Assembly (NCBI GenBank): GCA_027603065.1
Contig: JADGJP010000036.1
Coordinates: 179,151 to 243,150, forward strand
Direction of reading: 5' to 3'
DNA length: 64,000 nt
DNA from: Geranomyces variabilis
Lineage: Eukaryota; Chytridiomycota; Chytridiomycetes; Spizellomycetales; Powellomycetaceae
Shown here: positions 31,201 through 41,722 of the stretch, piece by piece
How positions within the stretch are numbered: the stretch's first letter is position 1
Layout: each line of letters starts with the position of its first letter
Notes under the pieces: generated by a model
Database searches by the model: none
What the model was told of the DNA's origin: nothing
The model's input: only the letters and a program-made list of their open reading frames with translations
Translations under genes and position numbers: made by a program

Positions 31201-33847
31201 GAACTTGGAGGTTTGTGCTAGATGCAAAGATTCATATTAGCGAATAGCACTAGGTTGGCCTCTTTTGCGAGGTGCCCAAGCTAACCTGTAACAATCTTGT
31301 CCAACCCAAGCGCCCGAGGCGTCTTTGTGGAACAGGTATATGTCGGCCGGAAGCATGTTGTCTCCAAAACCAAAACCAAACCACCCCTTCGCATTACTTT
31401 CAACTTTGAAGGTAACTGAAGTGGATCCCATTGACCATGATAGTTTCGTCATGCCATCCAACACCGTAACGGACAAATCTGCAGACGCAGTTTTCACCGA
31501 AGCACCCAAAACAGAATCCTTGACAGCCACAATGAACGGATTGTCGGGAAAAACATCAATCTGTGTGTTGGCCGTGACGATGTTGCCCATCTTTGCCCAC
31601 GTCTTGATCTCGGCGAGTTCGTCGGCAGTAAACTCGCCGGGGTTCTCATACCAGTGGCGATCACCATCGCGGATTCTCAAAAAGTTTTCTTTCACGATGG
31701 CGCTAGACAGAGGACCGAGAACCGCGTTGCCGGTGCGTTGCCCCTCAACTACTGCACCTGAAGTTATGCAAAAACAAATATGTGAGAAGACGGCATGACA
31801 GAGGGAGTGCGCTTTTGCGTCATCCTCTCAGCGAATATCTGATGCCTACCGACATAAGCCTTAAATTCCAATTTATATACGTGAGAATAATGTTAATGAT
31901 TGGGTAGTTGCCAGGAGACCAAAGCTGGCAAGCAATGCTTACGTCAATGTTGTTCATCGATGTTCCGTACAGACCAGCCAGCTTCGTTGCCACCTCCGTG
32001 TCATTTGTTATGTCGGCCCAGCTCGACATCCTGCTGAGGCCGTAGCTGGCTCGAAGGGTGTTGTAATCCGCGATCCCAAAATCCCGACCACTGTTTTGCG
32101 TCGCGATTAGACGTGCGCTGATGTCTAAAGGCTACAGACAACTCTCGCACGTCCCCCTTACCGCTGAATATTGATAGCAACGAGATCAAAGCGAGCCGGG
32201 AATGCAGCCATTGGCATACTGTTACGCACAACGGGCGCGTATCGACCGTCGACGGCCTGTTCGGGCTGCGATGCGAAACCACGAATGTAGGGCTCAATGC
32301 CCACTGCCATGAGGCCGGCGTAGTTATCGTCTGAGAACGCCTCTTCGAGAAGCTGGTCGTCGCAAACGTTTTTAGATAAGCAACGTCTACTAATATTGGT
32401 GGTCGGCACTAAAGACAGGCTGCTCACCTGATGGCCTTCGTGTATCGGATGTCCATTTTCGTCCAGCCGCCAGATCATGGCGTTCAACGAGCTATGGCCA
32501 TAACGCATCGCCACATTCATGAAAGCAAGATCGATCGCGGGATTGATGGACGAGTTGTAACCTGCGTAGTCGGGCGCCTGCACACCAACCAGAATCGGAT
32601 AGTAGTAGCTCATTGTGATTCTTTGAACAATAGCAATCATCCATCGCCGCGCTTCGTAAAATATCTGATCCGATGTCCAGGTTGGGTTGGCGGCGTAGAT
32701 CTGGCGAGCTCGGCGATTGTGCTCGCGAAACAGAAGGATGTAGTTGACTGTCAGGTGCTGCGGAGTATTCCGTAAAAGGACGAAAAAAGCCAAGAGCGTT
32801 GAGAAAAGCCCCGCCTTTACCATTACAGTAGCAATTAACAAGCCCAACTTACCGGGACTAGGTTGATTACAGGAAGCGTAAAGCCCAACGCACCTCCGAT
32901 AGTCGGTGGTGCCTCGCCAAGCTTTGTGTAGTTAACATACTTCAAGAGCCCGTTATCGCCCCGCATTGTGTTGCAACTATCCTCGGTTTGACCGTACAGC
33001 CCGCTGAGATCAATGAAGGGCGTGAAACCATTCAAGTAGATCCGCTCTTGCATTGGCATGCCATTGACATCGGCTGCTATTTGAGTGCCTACGGAAGCCG
33101 TGCGTGTCATCGGGATTTGCACAGTCCCCGTGTGTCCAGGATCAAAAACCGAATCTCCCGTGGGAACACTGATAGGAAAAGATTCGCCTGAACAGGAATG
33201 GCCCCCCTTCAGTCAGTTTGTTGCCCATGTTGATAGCTATGGTCGCACTGCAAGACTTTACCGGTTTTGTCTGGGTTGCTGGCCTCAGTGTGGAGAAATA
33301 ATCCCCACATGGGGAGCATTTCCGAGGCGGAAACATCATTGTAGAAGTCCGGGGCAAGACCAAGTCCCTCTTGCGAAATCGATCTAGCATTTGGCCACGA
33401 GGAGCCTCCGGGACCTTAGAGAGGGGGTCGTGAGGCGTCAGCCGACAACTTGTAAACGACAACCATCTTTGACGTCCACTAGCACTTGAACATACTGCAA
33501 GTCGCCGGGTCGCCATACATTGGCGGATGCTGGCGGATATACGGTTGATCTTTCAAGCCATAGGTCGGATTATCGCGATTATTATCCGTTCCATCTAATG
33601 TCGCATAATTAGAAAGCGAAGCGTCCCGCGCTTTGAGAGTTCGTTCAACGTCTCCCGGCTTCAATCGCTCAGTCACATTAAAGCCGAGATTCCAGGCACA
33701 TCCCGCGGCTTGCGCGGCCTGAACGTTGTCGGATAATTGCGCACGTCTTTCAGGCGTTGCAGCAGCTAGCGGAACAAGGATGCAGATGGCCGCCGCCGCA
33801 ACGGCGAGAGGCAGCAGGGCGACGCAAGTTCTTTCGCGCGCTTGCAT
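28258..33847 (-). CDS. Fusion: secreted haem peroxidase - DOMON - cytochrome b561 - cytochrome b5 - FAD/NAD(P)H reductase
   Basis: One multi-exon gene with continuing phases. The signal peptide is MQARERTCVALLPLAVAAAA onward. The animal-type haem peroxidase domain has LDGTDNNRDNPTYG, LPMWGLFLHTEASN (distal His region), IDLSGLYGQTEDSCNTMR, FREHNRRARQIY, AMRYGHSSLNAMIWRL (proximal His), RFDLVAINIQR, FGIADYNTLRASYGL and LRIRDGDRHWYEN. A DOMON domain follows (GWFGFGFGDNMLPADIYLFH). Next a b561 core with paired His (AHPKIGLF, RKMHWVCGYAAYILGL) in hydrophobic helices at about 30265-30850. Then cytochrome b5 (FMDRHPGGQKILAGAV), then an FAD/NAD(P)H reductase (VVTRPYTPF, NIGMIAGGSG, VIMICGPPAM) ending YPEDSVIVL. 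Inferred path: cytosolic NAD(P)H to FAD, b5, b561 across the membrane, DOMON, and the outside peroxidase. Substrate unknown. Confidence 0.85.
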
Positions 33848-33992
33848 TGCGATGCTTTTGCGATGCTTTGCTGGCGGTTAAAAAATTGCGGCTTTGTCGA
33901 GTTAAAATGTTAGGAAGCTGACCAATCAATAGGTGGGTCGCTTTTTCGACAGCTCGCGGACGGGGCCTGACCGCTAAAAGTCTCCGCGTTCA

Positions 33993-35028
33993 ATGCATCG
34001 TTCTTCTTTTCTTGTTTGCAACCCCGGCGTCGGTGCCCTCGAGACTATGAATCTGTTTATTAAATCCTTGGATATGAGAGCCGCGGCACTACTACTGCAG
34101 CAGCTCAAGCGGGTCGCGCTCGATTCCCGCGGCCATTTCCATCCACCCATTGCCGACCTAGAACAACCCCGCACTCTCACCGTCCTCTCCTACTACGCTT
34201 ATCATGGACCTGCAATATGGTATCGCCTGCCTCGCGAAATCATTGACAAGATTCTTTTTCACGGTGGCATTTCTGCACAACAACACTCCGCTGGCCATCG
34301 CGCTCCGCCTCGGACACGAGGGCTGTAGCGAAGAAGCGATTGACCGAGCGTTAATCGGGGGCCACTCGATTATGGTTCAGTTCCTGCACAATCACCACAA
34401 GCCCTGCAGCGAAAACGCCATGGACTAAGCACCAACACACTTTTATTAATCCGGGCATGTCAGGGTCGTTGTTATTCTGCATGAAACTCCGACAAGAGGG
34501 CTGCTCAACACGTGCAGATGGACGCTCCCGTCCTTCGGGGGAAATCTCAAAACGGGTGCGATGTTTGCACAGGAATCGACATGAGGGAGCCACAACGCAA
34601 GGAAACGAACTTGGGGCATTTACAGGTTATCGTATTTTTGTATTAAAATCGCAAAGGGGTCTGCTCGCCAAATGCACCATGGATGCAGCCGCCTCCAACG
34701 GCCCATCTCCGCGTGGTTCAATGGCTGCACCTTCGTCGGCAAGAGGGCTTCATGGTCTGGGCAACTAACACGGCGGCTAGGGAGGAGCCACTTGAAAGTG
34801 GTCAAATTCCTGCACGACCATCGCAAAGACTGTTCCGCCGCTGCCATGGACCAAGCCGTCCGCGGAGGCCACCTTACCGTGGTCAAATTTTTACATGAGA
34901 CTCTACACCTGCCATGCGATGTCGACGCTTGTTTCGTTGAGGCTGGTTACGATGATACGGTTGAGTACTTGCGAGAGGTGGGATACTCTGCGTACGAAAT
35001 AGTTTTTAGCGGGAGCGACGAAAATTAG
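33993..35028 (+). pseudogene. Decayed ankyrin-repeat gene
   Basis: The region translates, in changing frames, into ankyrin-like units of the type HEGCSEEAIDRALIGGHSIM, FLHNHHKPCSENAMD, HLRVVQWLHLRRQEG and SHLKVVKFLHDHRKDCSAAA. Continuity is broken by stops (TAA at 34426-34428 and a further stop about 20 codons on; TAA in a FLY-stop-N context near 34645) and by several frame changes between 34260 and 34800. A possible F-box-like LPREIIDKIL precedes the repeats. The last block is open to 35028. Introns do not easily explain all breaks, so I call it a pseudogene; such ankyrin families are expanded in chytrids (inference). Confidence 0.65.
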
Positions 35029-35538
35029 GCGGCCCAGCGGCGTTCATTATTCATCAACTGAAGCAGTTTACATACCGGAGAAATCACTACCCCTATCTAA
35101 AAACACGAGTATTCCATTTCATTTACACTCTTGGATGCATGGTATTTCAGTTTTTAACAACTACTATTCATGAACCAGAGAGGTTTGCTTGGGTCACTCA
35201 GGAGCAAAAAATGTGTACATGCAGGAGGGCGAGAAAGGCCAAGTATTACACGGAAACAGAAAACTGTACATAGGCGGGAGACAGGGGATCTAGACTTGGG
35301 CGCGGTACTCGGGAGTTCGGAAATAAATAGAAGCGGGGGAGACTTCAACTCAAGGTGCTAGAGCTAAAGCAGCAAAGGCGGATGCAGCAGAAAAAGCGAT
35401 GTCTATATAACAAAAAGAGGGGGTGTGATATCGCCCAGTCCGTTTCGCGCGTGCGCTCGATGGCGGATACGTTCTCAGTTCCAGCTGAGAGGAAACGGGC
35501 GTATGGAATCTATTGCCTCTTTTATCGTTCCGTGGTCC
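35029..35538. other. Intergenic, no gene seen
   Basis: About 510 bases between the ankyrin pseudogene and the 3' end of the Pro-rich membrane protein gene. Short ORFs here have no support. Confidence 0.4.
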
Positions 35539-36609
35539 TTATGCACTTGGTGGTGAGCGGACGGGGCGCGCGCCAGTCGGGAACTCTCCGGCATCAACTG
35601 TGTTTGGGTCATATGACTCGTGATGATCATAGTACGCGCCGCCGTCGGCATAGTACGGCTGGCCCGCGGCTTGGTCGTAGTAGTCGCCGTAGTATGCCTG
35701 CTGCGGCTGGTTGGGGTCCTGGTAATACGGGTCGTAGGAGGCATGGTGGTTCGGGTCCTGGTAGTACTGGGCGGCGTGGTGGCCCTCGTATGCAAGCGCA
35801 GGATCTTGGTAGTAACCGCCGTGGGCCGGCGAGATGGGCCGCTGATCATACTCATGGCCACCAAGCATGTGTGACGGCGGCGGCACGAGAGCGGCTGTGG
35901 AGGCTACTGGCGAGGCCATTGCAAGAGTGGCTCCACTCGCAGACGCGGCAGAGTGGCCGATGCCCGGTGTGCGGCCGAGAGATGGCTTCTTTAGCGCCTG
36001 ACGCCACAGCGAGCCGTGGCCGCTAGGGTTGTTGAAATCCACGCGGTCGTCGTTGCGCAGGCGGGACTCGGACTGCCCGCGGCGGCGGCGGAAGCACACA
36101 AATGCGAGGGCAGTAATAAGGACTGCGGCGATAGCACATACAATCGCAATAATCGGGCCAACGCCAAGCGCCGAGCTTGACGTGCTTGCGCCGACCGCGA
36201 GCGAGGTGTCTGTGGCGCCGGGAGTGGCACCCAAGACCGAGCTCGAGGTTATGTCGCCGTTGAGGCCACTGGGCGCGGGCGCGAGAGACCGAGAAGTCGC
36301 AAGCACGGGCGGAAGAACATCAGATGCAACTGGCGTAGGCGTTGAGCGGGTCCGCGTTTCGGTGACAACGACGAGCGGTGGAGCGGACGTTGGCACGACT
36401 ACTGGCGGTGCTGATGTTACAGCCGCTGGCGGGACGACGACGGGAGGTGAAACAACCGGTGTGTTTACGGGCGGGACCACGACAGGAGGCTTTGTTGGCT
36501 GGACGACGGGCGGTGTGGGTGTGTCAGCGGGAGGAGTGGGCGGCGGCGGGTTGGCTTGCGTTGGCTTTGGCGTTGGCGGGGTGTCTGGCGGGTTTGAGCG
36601 AGATGCCAT
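35539..36609 (-). CDS. Pro/Thr/Ser-rich single-pass membrane protein with YYQDP repeats
   Basis: Single exon of 357 codons including the stop, starting MASRSNPPDTPPTPKPTQ at 36609. The first 170 residues are Pro/Thr/Val-rich and mucin-like. One membrane helix follows (GPIIAIVCAIAAVLITALAF), stopped by CFRRRRG. The cytoplasmic tail is rich in Tyr, Gln, Asp and His, with repeats of the type YYQDPN (three copies) and YYDQ. The layout recalls fungal wall-stress sensors or mucins, but there is no clear N-terminal signal peptide and no WSC domain. The longer frame upstream of this ATG lies in the probable promoter. Confidence 0.65.
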   Translation of the reverse strand: MASRSNPPDTPPTPKPTQANPPPPTPPADTPTPPVVQPTKPPVVVPPVNTPVVSPPVVVPPAAVTSAPPVVVPTSAPPLVVVTETRTRSTPTPVASDVLPPVLATSRSLAPAPSGLNGDITSSSVLGATPGATDTSLAVGASTSSSALGVGPIIAIVCAIAAVLITALAFVCFRRRRGQSESRLRNDDRVDFNNPSGHGSLWRQALKKPSLGRTPGIGHSAASASGATLAMASPVASTAALVPPPSHMLGGHEYDQRPISPAHGGYYQDPALAYEGHHAAQYYQDPNHHASYDPYYQDPNQPQQAYYGDYYDQAAGQPYYADGGAYYDHHESYDPNTVDAGEFPTGARPVRSPPSA

Positions 36610-37591
36610 GTTGATGAAGTGTTGCGTGCGAAATGTGGGATGGGATCGAGCGAGACAGGAAAGCGAGAGATGGAGCGAAGCAAGAGCGGGAACCACCCTC
36701 CTTTCCAGTAGTATAGCGTAGTAGTAGTAGCAGCCGTCGCCGCCGCCACCACCCACACCCACAGCCCGTCCGTCCTTTCCTTGTTGTCTTGCACTTTCTC
36801 TCCTCGTTCGGGAGTCGGGAGTCGGGAACCCCCTTGTGCCGGCCGTTGTGCGTGCAACGAGCGAGGAGAAACTTGCACGCAAACGCAAAACCCACAAGTG
36901 CCACACCGTCGCACAGCAAAATAAAATAAGCTTACTCAATCTGTAGACTGTACGCTTGTTTCTGGGACGGGCGCTGACTGGCTGACTGGCCGCTGCCGGC
37001 GCCACGTCCACGTTTCAGGAAACACAAAGCGGAAAGAAGCCCGGGACCGCGGTGCTGGCTTTTTCTGCCACGAAATGTTTTGGCGCTTGCAAAGCTCGAA
37101 ATCGCAGTGCGCGGCAATATGTGGACGAACTCCAATTTCCTGCGCACTTTCGAACAATCACTCCAGCTGTCTCTGTGAACAGCCTGTCCATCGGCATTCA
37201 CTTAGCCTTCGCAGCATTTTGTCAGTCGTCTGTCCGTTGTAAACTCAAAAGTCTCATCTGGAAAAATCGGCACTGGTCTCTTGCCGGACTGCGCAAAACC
37301 GTGACTCATCATGAGTTGTCGAAAAACTCCGGCCAACAGTGTGCAAGAGTATACCGTAAAATATTAACCGAGCTGTTGCCGTCGGCCTAGCGCTTATGAG
37401 AGCTTGTTTGTATTCGAATGTGGCGCTCAGCCGAAACTTCGTTTCTGCCGCTGCGTAGTGGCTAAATTTAGAATGCCTTTTTTACCCGCAACCTTTAGTG
37501 TCTCGTTGTTCTGGCCTTAAATATATGCCCATGAGGTGAAGAGGCATCCTCTGTCCGCCCAGAGTTCCCTCCGAGCTTCCCCCAGCAAACC
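36610..37591. other. Divergent intergenic region
   Basis: About 980 bases between two divergently transcribed membrane-protein genes. It presumably holds both promoters. ORFs at 37052-37390 and on the opposite strand show no family resemblance and no splice partners. Confidence 0.4.
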
Positions 37592-38376
37592 ATGACCAAC
37601 GACCTTCTCAGCCCGTGCTGCGTGCGTGCAATCGCTGTGCGCATTCAGCGATTCTCTCTGGTAAGCCAGAAACCGGGCCCCTAACTCACAGCATGCGTGC
37701 ATTGCACCACGCACACTAACCCCTTAAATCAATCCAGTTTCTAACCATCGCCAGCATGTTTGTCGTAGTGATGCTCAACGGCTGGCGGTGGGGCTTGTTG
37801 AGCCTCGTAAGCGTCGGAATTGAGTGCTGCAAGCTCCGCGTGCTAAGCAAGGTACGCTTAATACCGTGTTCGATGTTAGACCTTGCAGTGCATAAACTCA
37901 CACCTACGATTCCCACCGCGCGCGCAGAACAACCCACGTCACGTGCGGTACCTTTCGTATTGGCAGCGGTTTGTGGCAGGCTTAAACGGCTTCTCCCTCC
38001 TAATAATTGTCCCAGCGTTTGTTTATGGGGCGTACCTGCTGTCGACAAAGGGGGCCGACATGTGCCCGCCTGGGGAGCGTTACGCCAATGTTTTCCCGTG
38101 CGACGCCTTGCAGCAGGCGGTCCGCAGTTTTATGAGCATCTACATGCTCCTGATACTGGTAACGGGGTCGCTCTCGGTGAGTACCGCCGTGCGCCTGAAA
38201 AAAGTGATTCGGCCAGGATTTCTGGGCTTAGCATTTGATTATCATTGTTTTTTTTTTTTCAGATATATTACGCGACGGTGGTGACCAGATACGCAAAGCT
38301 GCTGAACGAGGCCCCGCAGTCATTCCAGTTGGAGGATGGACGCGGTACTTACGGACAAGTCGAGGGCCAAGTCTAA
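37592..38376 (+). CDS. Small multi-pass membrane protein, unknown family
   Basis: Four exons (37592-37660, 37738-37851, 37928-38176, 38263-38376) with phase-0 junctions give 181 residues. Hydrophobic segments: FLTIASMFVVVMLNGW plus LLSLVSVGIECC, GFSLLIIVPAFVYGAYLL, and SFMSIYMLLILVTGSLSIYY, so about four membrane passes. A loop between the last two contains CPPGERYANVFPCDA with two Cys. The tail is short and polar (EAPQSFQLEDGRGTYGQVEG). I do not recognise it. The final intron has a 15-base T tract before CAG. Confidence 0.7.
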
Positions 38377-38587
38377 GCGTAACGCGGAGTGGCATGAAAG
38401 GCGTACATCGATAGATTGTAGCTAGATTGTAGCTGCTGTCTGCGGGCAGCCACAAAACTACGTTTCGACATTTCGACAGCTTGATTGTTTTTCTGCGAAT
38501 GCAGTGATTTGCTAACTATCGAACTGCAGTTGGTGAATATGGGAATGCGTGCGTGCGTATGATATGCGTGTGTAGGGGGAAACAGAC

Positions 38588-41500
38588 TCAATCCTGCGGC
38601 AACGCAGCTCCACTGCGGTAGCCAACACCTCGTCCACGATGACCTTTTGACGCCCCACGTCGTTTGGGCCCGGATCCAGGTGCTCCACCACGGGCGCCTC
38701 CTCCTCCTCCTCCTCCTCCTCCTCCCTTTCCTCCACCTCCACCTCCTCCGCGCCCTCCTCCTCTTCCTCCTCCGCCTCGCCGCGAATCGGCCATTGCAGG
38801 ACTTCCTCCACCGCCGCCTCGCGACGACGTAGGCGTCGCTGATGACGAGTTTCCGTTCTCGCCATCGTCACTGTCATCGCTATCACCGCCAGAAGACTCG
38901 TCGTTATCGCGTTGGGGCTGTCGTCGTTGTCCGGCACTCGCGGTAACAGGCATGGCCTTGTTTCCGCGGAACTCGTACCGTTCTAGCACCTTGTGTTTTT
39001 TCGGCTGTGTGACAGCGACATATATCATGGTCAGAAAATGCATCGCAAATAGTTTGTTTTTGGCCATCGCACATGAGTTAGATCTCCCACTCACGTTTCT
39101 CTCGAGCATTGTGCCCCAACCCTCAATCTGCTCGTCGGTCATCCGCGTCTTCTTCTTCAGAGCCTCGCGCGCCGCTTGCTTTCTTGCCGACTTTGCAAAC
39201 ACTGCTGGTGAAGTCGTATATGCTGCGACAAGGTCTGCCTCTGCAGCCGCGAACGGATCGATGACGTCGGCGAGCGCTGCGCCATGCTTCTTCTTCAACA
39301 GCGCATCCTCGACTTCTTCGGTCTCGGTTGGCGGCTCGGCCTTTCCAGAAAGCTTGATGTCGGACGTATCATACGCGTCGTCGTATTCGTCGTCATACAT
39401 GTCATATTTGCCCACTGCTGGTCGATCCTCGTCTTCAGAATCGGAGCTGTATTGCGTGGCAAGGAGGGCATCGCGCTGCTCGCGCACAAACGACTTGTCG
39501 TTGAGGACGTTTCCGCCATCGCTGGAAAAAGCCGCAATAAAAAAGCGTAAGCAGAACAAAACAGGCGTGGCCCCCTTTTTCCAGATTTTGACAGGACCCA
39601 CTTTTTCTTTCCGAAATGAACCCGGTCCAAGTCCACAATGCGTCCGCGGTTGAAGATGTCAAACTCGTCTCCGTCATGTATATTTCGGCGGGCTGAGACC
39701 AGGCTGCCAGCGTCCGCGTCAGTATTCCATTCTGCGGGAGTAAGTGCGCTGTCCGCTCGTGGTGGAATGGGCGGAGCAGGCGCCGCAGGAGCCACGGGTG
39801 CCGTGCGAGCCATGCCGCGGTCAAGCCGCGTGACAACGTCAGGCAAATCGTCTTCGAGGATTTTCATGATGACAGTTTCCGCGTCATCGTTTAATGCGAC
39901 AAGACATGCTTCTATGAATCCTTCGCCGAGCTCTGGAAATAGGTCCTGGACTTGCGAGATGAGGGATGTGCGCTTGATAAAATTCTCGTTGTCCAGCGCA
40001 AGCTTTGCGATCCAGCAGAAAGGCGAGAGTCAGTATCATGTGCACTTTTCCGCAAACCGGATTCTTTTCTACTCACATCAGCAGGCGATGTGCCTGAGCC
40101 TACTGTTACACCGCCAACCGCGTTCTGCGAAGCGGATAGGTTCGCCGGTCCGGCCGCAGCCTCCCGCGCCTTTTCGGTCCTCAAATTCGTCAACAATCGC
40201 TTTGTTTCGGCGTTGCCACTGAATGTTAACAACTGTTCCAAGCTGACAATGATGTACTCAAGCCGCGCGTCGCCTTCGTCGGCAAAATATAGAGCTTGCA
40301 GTTTTCTGAGCCAGTCACTGAGGCTGTATGCAACTTCAAGATCGACGAGCAGCGGCGCAGACTCGAGGAATCCCACCGGCCCATCAAATGGAGAAAGTTC
40401 GAGTATCTGAATTGCAACATCACAGAGGACTTCTGTCCGTGAATAAACATTAGCCAATGAAATGGATGGCTTGGGCTTTGACGTCGCCGAGGACTCCTTT
40501 GGCTCGTGATCGTGTGGACGCAGCTGTAGCGGGGCGTAAAAGTGGATATTCAAAATCGTCTCGATGAGCATCAGAACTGACGCCTTGAGCTTGCGCGCTT
40601 GGCTGGCAATGTCGGTTGCGGTGCTTTTGGCTAAATCATCGACATCCTGGAACCCAACAGGAGGTGTTTGATCGCCGTCCTCATCGTCTGCCTCCCGGCA
40701 AAGAATGTTGGCAACCTGATATGTGTCCGCAAGCGCAGGTACAAAGTCAGGGTTGGCCAGCATGACAGCCGCAAAGTTCTCGCTGCCAATAAGTACGGCG
40801 CCGCGCAGATCGCGCATCGCTTCAAAGACAAGTGTCAGGTCGTTCGAGACGGTGAGACCGCCACCGCCTGGTCGAGGAGATGCAGGGCCGGATCCCGATA
40901 TAGATGGAGATTCATCTGGGGCGCCTTTTCCTTTACCCTTGCCCTTGCCTTTGGACGCCTTTCCATACTTTTTCTGTACGTGGTGGACAGACTGCACGGC
41001 AAGTCGGACGCTGGTGGTAAAGTCTGCCAGTAGCCGAGGTTGTGCCTTCAGCAGGCATTCAAAAGCATCCCGCAGAACGCCGGCGTTCAGATCGCCAAAC
41101 AGAGTCGTAATCTCCAGCAGGCGAGGCAAGGTCAGAATGCCGCCTTCGTACACGGCGTCCGCCCAAAACTCCGCGGCCCACTCGCTGGCAGCTGCTAGCT
41201 GCTCAACCGTCTCAGGCGTGGCAGGCTCCTCGACAACATCATCCCGGCCGCCGGGTAAATCCCCTTGAGCCTCAAGCGGCGCAATTGCAAGCCGACAAAT
41301 GAGACAAAACACTTTTTGCGAAAGATCTGCATCAGCGGGACACTGCCGAAAGTATGCGTCGAGAAATGTGACGACAGAATACGCTGGATTTGGCGGATAT
41401 AAGACTGTGCTCCAGAAGGCAGAGTAGGAAAGGCGCAAAAGAATGGATAACTGATTAAGTGTATATGCTGTAAGCTTTGCTTGGAGTACCGAATGCGGTT

Positions 41501-41639
41501 GTGGTGCGTTAGGATTGAGAGTTGGCGGGAAGAGCTTTAGCGTGCTGACGGCGGCGGCTGCCGAGATTGCATGCGGAGGAGAAGACAGCGGTGCCGATGC
41601 CTCGTACGGTTCCGAGGGACTAGTATGTATTTCAGCCAT
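38588..41639 (-). CDS. ASCC2/Cue3 (RQT complex, CUE domain) homologue
   Basis: Four exons (41639-40077, 40002-39602, 39521-39095, 39004-38588) give 935 residues. The N-terminal half is the helical ASCC2 region (FCLICRLAIAPLEAQ, LLEITTLFGDLNAGVLRDAF). A CUE domain follows: LISQVQDLFPELGEGFIEAC and LNDDAETVIMKILEDDLPDV. The acidic stretch YDDEYDDAYD after DRVHFGKK is also typical. ASCC2 and yeast Cue3/Rqt3 bind ubiquitin on collided ribosomes and help the Slh1/ASCC3 helicase split them (family knowledge). The C-terminus carries an unusual Gly/Arg-rich tail (about 38650-38820) with long GGGG runs, likely disordered and RNA-binding. It diverges from Clr2 across 83 bp. Confidence 0.85.
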
Positions 41640-41722
41640 CTCGTGTGTCTTGTGAAGAATTGTTGAGGTGGGAGGAGAGCGTTGGCGTTGGCGTTGGGGA
41701 AACTCTCAACTTGAACTTTGAC
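41640..41722. promoter_or_regulatory. Divergent promoter, ASCC2 / Clr2
   Basis: Only 83 bases between opposed start codons; includes a GTTGGCG repeat pair at about 41681-41695. Inferred from layout. Confidence 0.35.

Noticed and set aside
38664-39653. 329-codon plus-strand ORF
   Set aside because: Antisense to ASCC2 exons and its Gly-rich tail; composition-driven shadow.
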